DNA from: Betaproteobacteria bacterium
GTDB lineage: Bacteria > Pseudomonadota > Gammaproteobacteria > Burkholderiales > SG8-41
Direction of reading: 5' to 3'
Assembly (NCBI GenBank): GCA_016183675.1
Contig: JACPEF010000034.1
Location: forward strand, 1 to 38,840
DNA length: 38,840 nt
Positions 20,470 to 30,597 of the stretch are shown piece by piece. The notes beneath the pieces were generated by a model. It was not told the origin of the DNA, made no database searches, and saw only the letters and a list, made by a program, of their open reading frames with translations. Within the stretch, counting starts at the first letter, position 1. The number at the start of each line of letters is the position of its first letter. The position numbers and the translations under genes were made by a program.

Positions 20470-20595
20470 TCACCACAGAGACACAGAGGACACAGAGGCC
20501 CTAGAATTTTGCCGGTCTCGCAGCGGTCGTTTCGAGCAATAATGCTGGCGTAGACCAGCGCTTTTCTCCGTGATCTCTGTGCCTCTGTGGTGGAT
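20470..20595. repeat. intergenic palindromic repeat of the CCACAGAGACACAGAG type
   Basis: CACCACAGAGACACAGAG near 20471 and its imperfect inverse ATCTCTGTGCCTCTGTGGTGG near 20595, between purH and purD. Confidence 0.8.
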
Positions 20596-20606
20596 TTGAT
20601 TTTCCC

Positions 20607-21884
20607 ATGAAGCTGCTCGTCATCGGCTCGGGCGGGCGCGAGCACGCGCTCGCGTGGAAGCTCGCCCGCTCGCCGCGCGTGTCGCGGGTATTCGTCGCGC
20701 CCGGCAACGCCGGCACCGCGCGCGAAGAGGGCCTCGCCAATGTTCCGATCACCACGATCCCGGAACTGGCGGCGTTCGCGCGCAAGGAGGCCGTGGCGTT
20801 CACGGTGGTCGGCCCGGAGGCGCCGCTCGCCGAAGGGGTGGTGGACGCGTTCGCTGCGGCCGGGCTGAAGGTCTTCGGGCCGACGCGGGCGGCCGCACGG
20901 CTCGAGAGCTCCAAGGAATTCGCCAAGAGCTTCATGCAGCGCCACGGCATTCCGAGCGCGACCTATGCGGCGTTCAGCGAGCCGGCGCCGGCCCACGCCT
21001 ACGTGGACAGGCAAGGCGCTCCCGTCGTGATCAAGGCCGACGGGCTCGCCGCCGGGAAGGGCGTGGTGGTGGCGACGGACACGGGTCAGGCGCATGCGGC
21101 CGTGGACATGATGCTGACCGAGGGCAAGCTCGGCGCGGCCGGCAAGCGCGTCGTGATCGAGGAGTATCTCGACGGCGAGGAAGCGAGCTTCATCGTGCTC
21201 TCGGACGGCCGGCACGCCCTGCCGCTCGCGACCAGCCAGGACCACAAGCGGCTGCTCGACGGCGACCGCGGCCCCAACACCGGCGGCATGGGCGCGTATT
21301 CGCCGGCGCCGGTGGTCACGCCCGGCATCCACGCCAGGGTGATGCGCGAGGTCATCCAGCCGGCGCTCGCCGGCATGGAAAGGGAGGGAACGCCGTACCA
21401 CGGCTTTCTCTACGCCGGGCTGATAATCGGGCGGGACGGGCAGGTCAGGGTGCTGGAGTTCAACTGCCGCATGGGCGACCCCGAGACGCAGCCGATCCTC
21501 CTGCGGCTGAAGAGCGACCTGCTCACCCTGATCGAGCACGCGCTCGCCGGCACCCTGGACCAGGTTGGAGCCGAGTGGGACACCCGCGTTGCGCTCGGGG
21601 TCGTGCTCGCGGCGCGCGGCTATCCCGACGCCCCTCGCAAGGGCGACGCGATACACGGCTTGCCCGCACCCGAGGACGATTATCACGTGTTCCACGCCGG
21701 CACCGCGCTGAACGGCGGGAACGTCGTCACCAGCGGCGGGCGGGTATTGTGCGTGACCGCGCTCGGGCCCAATGTACGCGCCGCGCAGCGCCGCGCCTAC
21801 GAGATCGCCGAGCGCATCCGCTTCGAGGGCATGCAGTACCGGCGCGACATCGGTCACCGCGCGGTGGCCGGGGGCCGCAAATAG
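20607..21884 (+). CDS. purD: phosphoribosylamine--glycine ligase
   Basis: MKLLVIGSGGREHALAWKLARSPRV, ATSQDHKRLLDGDRGPNTGGMGAYSPAP, CRMGDPETQPI. Confidence 0.98.
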   Translation: MKLLVIGSGGREHALAWKLARSPRVSRVFVAPGNAGTAREEGLANVPITTIPELAAFARKEAVAFTVVGPEAPLAEGVVDAFAAAGLKVFGPTRAAARLESSKEFAKSFMQRHGIPSATYAAFSEPAPAHAYVDRQGAPVVIKADGLAAGKGVVVATDTGQAHAAVDMMLTEGKLGAAGKRVVIEEYLDGEEASFIVLSDGRHALPLATSQDHKRLLDGDRGPNTGGMGAYSPAPVVTPGIHARVMREVIQPALAGMEREGTPYHGFLYAGLIIGRDGQVRVLEFNCRMGDPETQPILLRLKSDLLTLIEHALAGTLDQVGAEWDTRVALGVVLAARGYPDAPRKGDAIHGLPAPEDDYHVFHAGTALNGGNVVTSGGRVLCVTALGPNVRAAQRRAYEIAERIRFEGMQYRRDIGHRAVAGGRK

Positions 21885-22018
21885 CGCGCAGCCTCGCTGC
21901 GCTCCGTTTCGCCCTCCGGCGGGCCTGATGCGGGATGGTAGAATCGTCCGCGCCTGGCGTAAGGTCGGTGCGGCGGGACCGCCCCCGCGGATTCGATCGT
22001 GGCGAGGGGGAAGAAGCC

Positions 22019-23011
22019 ATGAAATCATGCAAGAGCAGCCTTCGTCGGTGCGGCGCCGGGACGGCGCTCGGCCTCGCGCTCGCGCTCAGCCCGGCTGGCG
22101 GGGGCGCGGCGCAGAGCGAGTTTCCGGGCAAGCGGCCGATCCAGATGACCGTGCTTTTTCCGACCGGCACGTCCGCGGACCTGACCGCCCGCATGCTGGC
22201 CGAGGGCATGTCGAAGCACCTCCATACCAACGTCGTGGTGGTCAACCGGCCCGGTGGCGGCGGCGCCGTGGGATACAAGTATGCCGCGGCGCAGACGCCC
22301 GACGGCTACAACATCGTCTGGAACTCGAACTCGATCTCGACGACTTATCACACCGGGGCGCTTTCCTTCGACTACCGCGCCTTCGAACCGGTGGCGCGCG
22401 CCCTGGTGGAGTCGCCGCTGCTGGTGGTCAAGGCCGATACGCCGTGGAAGAGCCTGCGCGAATTCGTCGTGGAGGCGAAGCGCGCGCCGGGGAGGCTCAC
22501 GGTGGGCAACTCCGGTACCGGCAGCCACACCCACTTTTCGTCGGTGGCCCTTTTCAAGGCGGCCGGCGCCGAGGTGCTGGATGTGCCGTTTGCCGCGGCG
22601 CAAGTGGTGCCGAGCCTGCTCGGAGGGCACGTCAACGCGGTGGTGCAGCTGCCGGGCGCGCTCGCCGGCCACATCAAGTCGGGCACGGTGCGCGTGCTCG
22701 CGGCGCTCAGCACCCGGCGCGATCCGTCGTTTCCCGCGGTCGCGACGGCGATCGAGCAGGGCGTGAACGTTGCCGCCGAGCTTTGGCGCGGCGTCGCGGC
22801 GCCGAAGGGCACGCCCCAGGCGACGATCACGCGGCTGGAAGCGGCGGTCCGCGCGGCCGTTGAGAGCGAGGATTTCCACAAGTCCGCGGAACGCCTTTTC
22901 GTGACCCCTGCCTATCTCCCCGGCCGGCCGTTTGGCGAGGTCATCGCCAAGGAGGACGTCGAAATCGCGCGCGAGCTTCAAGGCCTGGGACTGAAGAAGA
23001 GCGCGAACTAG
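22019..23011 (+). CDS. tripartite tricarboxylate transporter substrate-binding (Bug family) protein
   Basis: signal peptide; FPGKRPIQMTVLFPTGTSADLTARMLAEGMSKHLHTNVVVVNRPGGGGAVG. Confidence 0.9.
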   Translation: MKSCKSSLRRCGAGTALGLALALSPAGGGAAQSEFPGKRPIQMTVLFPTGTSADLTARMLAEGMSKHLHTNVVVVNRPGGGGAVGYKYAAAQTPDGYNIVWNSNSISTTYHTGALSFDYRAFEPVARALVESPLLVVKADTPWKSLREFVVEAKRAPGRLTVGNSGTGSHTHFSSVALFKAAGAEVLDVPFAAAQVVPSLLGGHVNAVVQLPGALAGHIKSGTVRVLAALSTRRDPSFPAVATAIEQGVNVAAELWRGVAAPKGTPQATITRLEAAVRAAVESEDFHKSAERLFVTPAYLPGRPFGEVIAKEDVEIARELQGLGLKKSAN

Positions 23012-23092
23012 CCCGCCGCGCCCGCGCGGCGGGCCGGCCTCGAGACGCGGCGGCGGCGCAGCGCGCGCACGTCGGCAGACGTAGGGCTCTTA

Positions 23093-23989
23093 ATGAACGG
23101 TCAGGCCGTCAGGCAGTATTTCACCGGATTGCAAGAGAACATCGTTGCGCGGCTTGCCGCGCTCGACGGCAAGCCATTCCTGCGCGACGAATGGAGCCGC
23201 GCCGAGGGCGGCGGGGGCATCACGCGCGTGCTCGAGGAGGGCGGCGTATTCGAGCGCGCGGGGGTCAACTTCTCGCACGTCTTCGGCCGGAGCCTGCCCC
23301 CTTCTGCGACCGCTAACCGGCCCGAGCTTGCCGGCCGCTCGTTCGAGGCGATGGGGGTCTCGCTCGTGCTCCACGCCCGCAACCCGTACGTGCCCACCGC
23401 GCACCTGAACGCGCGTTTCCTTTCCTCTGAGAACGGGGCGGCGCCGCCCGTGTGGTGGTTCGGCGGCGGGATGGATCTGACGCCGTACTACGGCTTCGCG
23501 GATGACGCCCGGCACTTTCACCGCTGCTGCCGCGACGCGCTCGCGCCGTTCGGCCCGGACCTTTATCGCCGCTTCAAGAAATGGTGCGACGAGTATTTCT
23601 ATCTGCAGCACCGCGGCGAGCCGCGTGGGGTCGGCGGCATCTTCTTCGACGATCTCAGCGAGCCCGATTTCGACGCCTGCTTTGCGCTGGTGAGGAGCGT
23701 CGGCGAGAGCTTCGTGCCCGCCTACCTTCCGATCGTCGAGCGGCGCCGGAGCCTTCCCTACGGCGAGCGCGAGCGCCGGTTCCAGGCCTATCGCCGCGGC
23801 CGTTACGTCGAGTTCAACCTGGTGTACGACCGGGGAACGCTCTTCGGCCTGCAGTCGGGCGGGCGCACCGAATCCATCCTGATGTCGCTGCCACCGCAGG
23901 TTGCCTGGCGCTACGACTGGCGCCCGGAGCCGGGCAGCGCCGAGGAACAGCTCTACACCGAGTTCCTGATCGCGAAGGAATGGGTCTGA
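23093..23989 (+). CDS. hemF: oxygen-dependent coproporphyrinogen-III oxidase
   Basis: [69 protein letters not shown]. Confidence 0.98.
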   Translation: MNGQAVRQYFTGLQENIVARLAALDGKPFLRDEWSRAEGGGGITRVLEEGGVFERAGVNFSHVFGRSLPPSATANRPELAGRSFEAMGVSLVLHARNPYVPTAHLNARFLSSENGAAPPVWWFGGGMDLTPYYGFADDARHFHRCCRDALAPFGPDLYRRFKKWCDEYFYLQHRGEPRGVGGIFFDDLSEPDFDACFALVRSVGESFVPAYLPIVERRRSLPYGERERRFQAYRRGRYVEFNLVYDRGTLFGLQSGGRTESILMSLPPQVAWRYDWRPEPGSAEEQLYTEFLIAKEWV

Positions 23990-24017
23990 CGCGCCCGCCG
24001 CTCGCCTGGCGCAGCCG

Positions 24018-25919
24018 CTACGTCGCTTCCGGACCGAGCCAGTTCTTCAGCGAGCGCATGCGCTCGAGCATTTTCTGCGTCACCGACTCGTCCGCGAAGT
24101 GCGGCTGCGCGACCTGGTGCTGGCGCAGGAGTTGCGGCGTCTGCTTGTAGGCCTGGTAGCGTGTCAGCGCCGCCTGTGCGTGCTGCTTCAGCAGGTCGCG
24201 GTCCACCGGCCGGTTGAGGAAGCGGAAGATCTGCGCCTCGTTGATGAGCTCGATCACCACTTCCGAATCGGAGGCCTTGGCGAGTGCGATGGCGAGAATC
24301 TCCGGATGCACCTGCTTGAGCAGCTTCAGGGCGGTGATCACGTCGTCGGCTCCCCGTTCGACGTCGGCGAGGATCAACGCGATCTCCTGGGACTGCAGCA
24401 CCCCGAATGCGTCGTCGAGCGTGCGCGCCCAGACGACCGGACAGAACGAGCCGAAGAGCTCCTCGGTGGTGCGGAAAACCTCCTGCCGGCTGTCGACCAC
24501 CAGGATGCCGGCGGTCATGGGATCGGGCACGATGGCGAGAGTGGCCGCAGTGTCGGCGAGCGCGAGCGCGACCGCGACCGCTTCGCCGATGGTTTTCTGG
24601 ATGTCCTTGTTGTCCCACGGCTTGCTGATGAAGCGGAATACCTCACCGTCGTTGATCGAGCCCAGGATGGCCGCAAGGTCAGAGTACCCGGTGAGCAGGA
24701 TCCGCACCGCATTCGGCGCGACCTCTTTCACCTGTCGCAGCAGCTCGATGCCCGCCATCTCCGGCATGCGCTGGTCGCTCACCACCACGTGCGGGTTGAA
24801 CTTCCTCACGAACTCCAGGGCCTCGGGACCGTTTACGGCGGTAAACACGTGGTAACCGCGCCGGAAGATCGAGCGCAGCGCCGTCAAGATCCGCTCTTCG
24901 TCGTCGACGAACAGGAGGCGCGCTTTCTTGCCCGCGGCCCGCGGCGCTGCCGCCGCCGGTGCCGCGGCGGGGGCTTCGGCCCGGCCCTGGTGCGCGCCCG
25001 CGAGCGCGCGCGCGGCCCGGACCAGATCGGTGTCGATGCGCTGGGTGGTCACCTCCGCGGGACCGGCGGGCGCCGCGGGGGGCGCGCTGTGCCGGATGCT
25101 CGCCTCGATGCCCCTGGTGAAGGCCTCCGCAAAATCCTTGGCGCTCTGGAAGCGCTCGTCCCGCTTCTTGGCAAGCGATTTTTGCAACGCCCAGTCGAGC
25201 TGCGCCGACATCTTCGGATTGTGCTCGGAGGGATTGACGGGGCGATCGTTCAACACCTGGCGCATCACCTCGGCGTCGTTGCCGATGAACGGGCGCCGGC
25301 CGGTGAGGAGCTCGTAGGCGATGATGCCCACCGAGTAAATGTCGCTGCGGGCGTCGATCTCGGTGCCGAGGAACTGCTCCGGGGACATGTAGCCGGGCGA
25401 GCCCATGACCTCGCCCACGTTCGTGAGCTTGGAGGAATCGAGGCGCGCGATGCCGAAATCGCTGATCTTGATGCGGCCCTCTTCGTTGACCAGCACGTTG
25501 GACGGCTTGATGTCGCGGTGCACGACGCCCTGCTCGTGCGCGTAGCCCAGGCCGACGAGCAACTGGCGTACGATCTCGCCGATCTCCTTCAGCTCGAACC
25601 GGGCTTCGCCCTGCATGTGCTGGAACAGCGACTTGCCGTTCACCAGCTCCATCACGATGAAGGCGATCTCCACATCCTCGCCGTAGTCGTAGATGCCGGC
25701 GATGCGCGGGTGGGTGAGCCTCCCCACCGCCTGCGCTTCGTGCCGGAACCGCGTCAGCGCGTACTGCAGGTCCGCGGGATCGAGCGCGGATTTGGCGATG
25801 GTCTTGATCGCCACCTGGCGCCGGATCGCGGGATCGAACGCCTTGTAGACGGTGCCCATCCCTCCCTGCCCGAGCACGCCCTGGATCTCGTATTTGCCGA
25901 TAGTGGTTGGAATGCTCAT
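24018..25919 (-). CDS. Ser/Thr protein kinase fused to a receiver domain and a second degenerate receiver domain
   Basis: GQGGMGTVYKAFD, VAIKTI, VHRDIKPSNVLV, ISDFGIARL, GSPGYMSPEQ; REC: LLFVDDEERILTAL, VVVSDQRMPEM, ILLTGYSD, FISKPW; then GILVVDSRQEVFRTT...ILADVE...FLNRPV. Confidence 0.92.
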   Translation of the reverse strand: MSIPTTIGKYEIQGVLGQGGMGTVYKAFDPAIRRQVAIKTIAKSALDPADLQYALTRFRHEAQAVGRLTHPRIAGIYDYGEDVEIAFIVMELVNGKSLFQHMQGEARFELKEIGEIVRQLLVGLGYAHEQGVVHRDIKPSNVLVNEEGRIKISDFGIARLDSSKLTNVGEVMGSPGYMSPEQFLGTEIDARSDIYSVGIIAYELLTGRRPFIGNDAEVMRQVLNDRPVNPSEHNPKMSAQLDWALQKSLAKKRDERFQSAKDFAEAFTRGIEASIRHSAPPAAPAGPAEVTTQRIDTDLVRAARALAGAHQGRAEAPAAAPAAAAPRAAGKKARLLFVDDEERILTALRSIFRRGYHVFTAVNGPEALEFVRKFNPHVVVSDQRMPEMAGIELLRQVKEVAPNAVRILLTGYSDLAAILGSINDGEVFRFISKPWDNKDIQKTIGEAVAVALALADTAATLAIVPDPMTAGILVVDSRQEVFRTTEELFGSFCPVVWARTLDDAFGVLQSQEIALILADVERGADDVITALKLLKQVHPEILAIALAKASDSEVVIELINEAQIFRFLNRPVDRDLLKQHAQAALTRYQAYKQTPQLLRQHQVAQPHFADESVTQKMLERMRSLKNWLGPEAT

Positions 25920-25947
25920 GTTCTCTTGTCGGGAAGCGTGCCCGCGC

Positions 25948-27813
25948 TCACGCCGCAACTTCGGCCGGTTCGGGCGGCGTCAACGGTAACACCATCGTGA
26001 ATCTCGTGCCAACTCCGACGGTGGAGTTCACGCTGATCCTGCCGCCGTGCTGCTCGACGATCTTGTAGACGATCGCGAGCCCCAGACCGGTGCCCTTGCC
26101 AACCTCCTTGGTGGTGAAGAACGGATCGAAGATTCGGGGCAGGATTTCGGGCGGGATGCCCTTGCCGTTGTCCTCGACGTCCACCGCGACATGCCCGGCG
26201 CCTTCGCGGCGCGTGGTGAGCGTGATCACGCCCTGCCCCGACTCGATCGCCTGCGCCGCGTTGTTGATGAGGTTGAGAAAGATCTGGTTGATCTGCGACG
26301 GCGAGCAGGTGACGGGCGGAATGTCGCCGAAGTTCTTCTTCACCGCGTGCCGCTTGAGCTCGTGCTTGGCGAGCAGCAGCGTGCTCTCGAGTCCATTGTT
26401 CAGGTTGAAGCTCGCGACCTTGCTGCGATCGATGCGCGCAAAGCTCCTGAGGTTGGTCACGATCTCGGAGATTTGCTCGATGCCGTAGAGCCCGTCCTTC
26501 GCCAGTTCCTGGAGCTCGCCGAGCACGTGATGCTCCCGCAACTGTGCGACGAGCTTGTGGGTCAGCGCAAACTGCTGCGCGAACTGCTGGGGGTCGGCCG
26601 CGCCCGCCCTGAGCAGCGCGAGCAGCTTCTCCGATTCGACGATGAGCTGGGTGAGCTCGGGCAGCTTCCCCGTCACCGAACCCAGGCTGTTCTTGACGTA
26701 GGCAAGCGGCGTGTTGATCTCGTGCGCCACCCCGGCCACCATCTGACCGAGCGAGGACATCTTCTCCGTCTGGATGAGTTGCATCTCGGAGTCCTGCAGC
26801 TGCTTGAGCGCCTCGGAGAGCTTGTGCGTGCGCTCGGCGACGCGTTGCTCCAATCCCTCGTTCGCGGTTACTAGGGCAAGGTTTGCGGTATTGAGCAGCC
26901 GGTAGCTCGCCGCGAGCCGCGTGGCGAGATAGGCGAGCAGGATCAACAGCGCGCCGGCGTAGGCGATCAGATAGACGCGGTGGAGCTCGCCCTCGCCGAG
27001 CGTGGCCTCCAGCTCCCGCGAGAACGCGCTGGTCAGGCTGTCAACGCGCGGACCCGCCGTCAGGAACGAGAGCCTCGCGAACAACTCCTGCTCGACCGGT
27101 TTTGCGCCGAGCAGGTGCTGCACGTTGCCATCGAACCGGAGAATGCCCTCGCGCAAGGCCGGCGGCAGCCGGCCGGCCGATGCCCGCAGCTCGGAGGCGA
27201 GAGCCTCGACGCTCCTGTGCTGCGCCTCGGTCGGCGAGAAATAGTACTTCTGGGTCTCGGCGAGCAGCTGCACCACCGCGCTCTCCGTCGCGACCAGGCG
27301 CTCGCGATCGCGGGAGTCCTGCCACGAGCCGCGCACGAGCCCTGCGATCTCCGGCTCGGCCGACAGCACCTGGGCGAGCGCCTGCTTGGTCGCGGTATTG
27401 GCCTTCCTGAACTTGTCGATCAGCTCGGCCTTCTGCACGAACGCGTTGCTCAAGTCGGGGAACCCCATCCTGAGCACCGGGCTGTCGATCTCCTGCACCG
27501 CGGCGGCGAGCTCACGCTGGATGCGCGCAAGCGGCGGGCCGTAATCCACCGCGGGGACTTGCGACGGGGGGAGCTCGTTGCGCGCGCGCAGCACGTCCAC
27601 GTCCCAGCGCGCGTCGATCTCCTTCAGCTCGCGCAACAGCGCGAGCACTTCGTTGTGGGGCTTGAAGGCCGCGCCCTGGGTCTTGTGATAGAGGTAGCCC
27701 AGCGCGGCGGCGAACACGACGGTGATCACCGCGATCAGCGATCCGCGCGCGGCCTTCGCTGCCGGGATGCGCCTGAGCGCCGAAGTGATCCTGGTGAGCC
27801 CCGGCGCGCTCAT
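25948..27813 (-). CDS. membrane sensor histidine kinase with all-helical extracytoplasmic region (DAHL-like)
   Basis: two predicted TM segments around a helical region; [66 protein letters not shown] overlaps livF TGA (ATGA). Confidence 0.92.
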   Translation of the reverse strand: MSAPGLTRITSALRRIPAAKAARGSLIAVITVVFAAALGYLYHKTQGAAFKPHNEVLALLRELKEIDARWDVDVLRARNELPPSQVPAVDYGPPLARIQRELAAAVQEIDSPVLRMGFPDLSNAFVQKAELIDKFRKANTATKQALAQVLSAEPEIAGLVRGSWQDSRDRERLVATESAVVQLLAETQKYYFSPTEAQHRSVEALASELRASAGRLPPALREGILRFDGNVQHLLGAKPVEQELFARLSFLTAGPRVDSLTSAFSRELEATLGEGELHRVYLIAYAGALLILLAYLATRLAASYRLLNTANLALVTANEGLEQRVAERTHKLSEALKQLQDSEMQLIQTEKMSSLGQMVAGVAHEINTPLAYVKNSLGSVTGKLPELTQLIVESEKLLALLRAGAADPQQFAQQFALTHKLVAQLREHHVLGELQELAKDGLYGIEQISEIVTNLRSFARIDRSKVASFNLNNGLESTLLLAKHELKRHAVKKNFGDIPPVTCSPSQINQIFLNLINNAAQAIESGQGVITLTTRREGAGHVAVDVEDNGKGIPPEILPRIFDPFFTTKEVGKGTGLGLAIVYKIVEQHGGRISVNSTVGVGTRFTMVLPLTPPEPAEVAA

Positions 27814-28514
27814 TCGCCGAGATAGGCCTGCCGCACCTGCGGATTGGCGAGCAACCGCGGCGCGCTGTCGGCGAGCGCGATCACTCCGCTTTCCATCACG
27901 TAGCCACGATCGCATGCTTCGAGGGCGAGCTTCGCGTTCTGCTCCACCAGCAGCAAGGTCACTCCTTCGGCGGCGATTCGGCGTATGGTTTCGAAAATCC
28001 TCTGCACCATGAGCGGCGCGAGCCCCATGCTGGGCTCATCGAGCAGCAGGAGGCTCGGCCGGCTCATCAGCGCGCGTCCGATCGCGAGCATCTGCTGCTC
28101 GCCTCCCGAGAGCGTTCCGGCGAGCTGTCGGCGGCGCTCCGCGAGGCGCGGAAACCGCTCATAGACGCGGTCGAAATCGGCGCCGATGCGCGCCCGGTCG
28201 CGGCGGCTGTAGGCGCCCATCGCGAGGTTTTCCTCCACCGTGAGCCGCCCGAACACGCCCCGTCCCTCGGGCACCAGCGCCAGTCCCCGCCGCACGAGCT
28301 GGAATGCCGGGAGCGCCGTTACGTCGTCGCCATTATAGTGGATGCGACCCGCCGCCGGCCGCAGCAGTCCCGCGAGCGCCTTCAGCGTCGTCGTCTTGCC
28401 GGCCCCGTTCGCGCCGATCAGCGTGACGAGCTCCCCGGCCGTCACCTCGAGGTCGATGCCTTTGACGGCGGTGATGCCGCCGTAGGAGACCTTGAGACCT
28501 CTCACCTCAAGCAA
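27810..28514 (-). CDS. livF: branched-chain amino acid ABC transporter ATP-binding protein LivF
   Basis: GANGAGKTTTLKALAGLLRP, LSGGEQQMLAIGRALMSRPSLLLLDEPSMGLAPLMVQ. Confidence 0.95.
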   Translation of the reverse strand: MLEVRGLKVSYGGITAVKGIDLEVTAGELVTLIGANGAGKTTTLKALAGLLRPAAGRIHYNGDDVTALPAFQLVRRGLALVPEGRGVFGRLTVEENLAMGAYSRRDRARIGADFDRVYERFPRLAERRRQLAGTLSGGEQQMLAIGRALMSRPSLLLLDEPSMGLAPLMVQRIFETIRRIAAEGVTLLLVEQNAKLALEACDRGYVMESGVIALADSAPRLLANPQVRQAYLGE

Positions 28515-29289
28515 GCGCGCCTCCCAGATAGGCTTCGATCACCGCCGGATCGCGCTGCACCTCAAAGGGCAGGCCCTCGGCGATTTTCCTGCCGTAGTCG
28601 AGCACCGCCACGCGGTCGCACAGCCCCATCACCAGCTTCACGTCGTGCTCGATCAGCAGGAGCGTCACGCCGTCGCCGCGGATGCGCTCGAGCAGGCGCT
28701 TCAGCTCCGCCGTCTCGGTCGCGTTCATGCCGGCGGCGGGCTCGTCCAGCGCGAGGAGCTGCGGATCGGTCGCGAGCGCCCGGGCGATTTCGAGGCGCCG
28801 CTGGTCGCCGTAGGGGAGCTCGCGCGCGAGTTCCGCGGCGCGCCTGGCGATGCCGACGTAGTCGAGCAGCGCGTAGGCGCGGCTTGCGATCGCCGCTTCC
28901 TCCGCGCGCGTGGCCGCATCGCGCACGACGGCGCCGAACACGCCGGCGCGCGTGCGCACGTGGCGCCCGACCATCACGTTCTCGAGCGCACTCATTTCGG
29001 CGAAGAGTCGGATGTTCTGGAAAGTGCGGGCGATGCCGCACTCGACGACGCGGTGCGGCTTCATGCCGGTCAGGCGCACGCCGTCGAACACGAACTCGCC
29101 GCCGTCGGGACGATAGAGGCCGGTGAGCGCGTTGAAGAGCGTGGTCTTGCCGGCGCCGTTCGGGCCGATCAGGCCGAAGATCTCGCCGCGCTTGACCGTG
29201 AGCGAAACCTCCGCCAGCGCGGTGAGCCCCCCGAAGCGCTTGCTGATTGCGCCGGCCTCGAGCAGCACGGAGGGGTCAGCGGGCGGCAT
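28507..29289 (-). CDS. livG: branched-chain amino acid ABC transporter ATP-binding protein LivG
   Basis: GPNGAGKTTLFNALTGLYRP, GIARTFQNIRLFAEMSALENVMVG, LALDEPAAGMN. Confidence 0.95.
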   Translation of the reverse strand: MPPADPSVLLEAGAISKRFGGLTALAEVSLTVKRGEIFGLIGPNGAGKTTLFNALTGLYRPDGGEFVFDGVRLTGMKPHRVVECGIARTFQNIRLFAEMSALENVMVGRHVRTRAGVFGAVVRDAATRAEEAAIASRAYALLDYVGIARRAAELARELPYGDQRRLEIARALATDPQLLALDEPAAGMNATETAELKRLLERIRGDGVTLLLIEHDVKLVMGLCDRVAVLDYGRKIAEGLPFEVQRDPAVIEAYLGGALA

Positions 29290-30406
29290 CGTAGACGCTC
29301 TGCTTTCCGTGCCGCGCCTCCTCGCCCTTGGCCGCGAATTCGCGGCGGCGGGTGCTGGATGGCCACAGGCCGGATGGCCGCAGCATCATCACCAGGATGA
29401 GCGCCAGCCCGAACACCAGCAGCCGCAGGTCGGCGGGGTCGGCCAGCACGCGCCCGAAGAGCGCCTGCTGCCAGGGTCCCAGGTGGCGCAGCGCTTCGGG
29501 CAGCACCACGAGCAGCACGGTGCCGAGGATGACGCCCGGTATGTGGCCCATGCCGCCCAGCACCACCATGCACAGGATCATGACGGACTCGATGATCGTG
29601 AAGCTCTCGGGGCTGACGAAGCCCTGGAAGCCGGAGAACAACCCGCCCGACACACCGCCGAAGCTCGCGCCCATGGCGAAGGCGAGCAGCTTCACGTTGC
29701 GGGTGTTGATGCCTGTGGCCGCGGCCGCCACCTCGTCCTCGCGGATCGCCACCCATGCGCGCCCGATGCGCGAGTCCTCGAGCCGCAGCGAGACGAAGAC
29801 CACGGCGAGCGTGAGCACGAGGAACAGGTAGTAGTAGTTGTAGACCGCGGGAAAGCTCGCGCCGAGCAAGGAATGGGTCTGGGCGAGCGAAAAGTCGCCC
29901 AGCCGGACGGGATCGATGAGGTTGATGCCCTGCGGGCCATTGGTGATGTTGACGGGCGCGTTGAGGTTCACGAGGAAGATGCGGATGATCTCGCCGAAGC
30001 CGAGCGTCACGATCGCGAGATAATCGCCGCGCAGCCTGAGCGTCGGCGCGCCGAGCAGCACGCCGAAGACGCACGCAAATGCCGCCCCCAGCGGCAGCAG
30101 CAGCCAGAACGGCAGATGGACGTCGAAATGGGGCGAGGCGAGCAGCGCGTAGAAGTAGGCGCCCACGGCGAAGAACGCGACGTAGCCGAGATCGAGCAGC
30201 CCGGCGTAGCCGACCACGATGTTGAGCCCGAGCGCGAGCATGACGTAGAGCAGCACGAACGCGGCGATGCGCACCCAGGTGCGGCCGAACGCCCAGTCGG
30301 TGACGAACGGCAGGGCGACGAGCAGGAGCGCGAGCGCGATGTACGCCGCCCACACGACCCGCCGGTCGCGCTTGAGCTGCTGCCAGCGATCAAGAAGCGA
30401 AGGCAT
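29276..30406 (-). CDS. livM: branched-chain amino acid ABC transporter permease LivM
   Basis: ALGLNIVVGYAGLLDLGYVAFFAVGAYFYALL, RLRGDYLAIVTLGFGEIIRI, RNVKLLAFAMGA. Confidence 0.94.
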   Translation of the reverse strand: MPSLLDRWQQLKRDRRVVWAAYIALALLLVALPFVTDWAFGRTWVRIAAFVLLYVMLALGLNIVVGYAGLLDLGYVAFFAVGAYFYALLASPHFDVHLPFWLLLPLGAAFACVFGVLLGAPTLRLRGDYLAIVTLGFGEIIRIFLVNLNAPVNITNGPQGINLIDPVRLGDFSLAQTHSLLGASFPAVYNYYYLFLVLTLAVVFVSLRLEDSRIGRAWVAIREDEVAAAATGINTRNVKLLAFAMGASFGGVSGGLFSGFQGFVSPESFTIIESVMILCMVVLGGMGHIPGVILGTVLLVVLPEALRHLGPWQQALFGRVLADPADLRLLVFGLALILVMMLRPSGLWPSSTRRREFAAKGEEARHGKQSVYDAAR

Positions 30407-30410
30407 ATTC

Positions 30411-30565
30411 AGCCGCAGATGAACGCTGATAGACGCCGATCAAAGAGCAAGAAAACCTTCATCGCCAAGGACGCTAAGGGAAACAAAATCAAACTAGAAC
30501 GAAAATATTTGTTTGCACTCATTTCCTTTGCGTCCTTCGCGTGCCCTCTGCGTCCTTTGCGTTAA
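30411..30565. repeat. two abutting intergenic repeat types (CAGCCGCAGATGAACGC and CGCCAAGGACGC.../...TTGCGTCCTTCGCG)
   Basis: read directly in the livH-livM gap; the second is an imperfect inverted repeat. Confidence 0.65.
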
Positions 30566-30597
30566 GAGCTTTTAGGGTTGATATTATCGGCGTTCGA

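Noticed and set aside
20442-22028. 528-aa minus-strand ORF opposite purD
   Set aside because: Antisense shadow; its terminal part is translation of the CCACAGAG repeat
24099-26000. 633-aa plus-strand ORF opposite the Ser/Thr kinase
   Set aside because: Antisense shadow rich in Arg/His/Glu/Asp/Leu, no domain motif; the kinase strand has full catalytic motifs
29123-30565. 480-aa plus-strand ORF opposite livM/livG, extending into the repeats
   Set aside because: Low-complexity Glu/His/Gln-rich antisense translation; no signature
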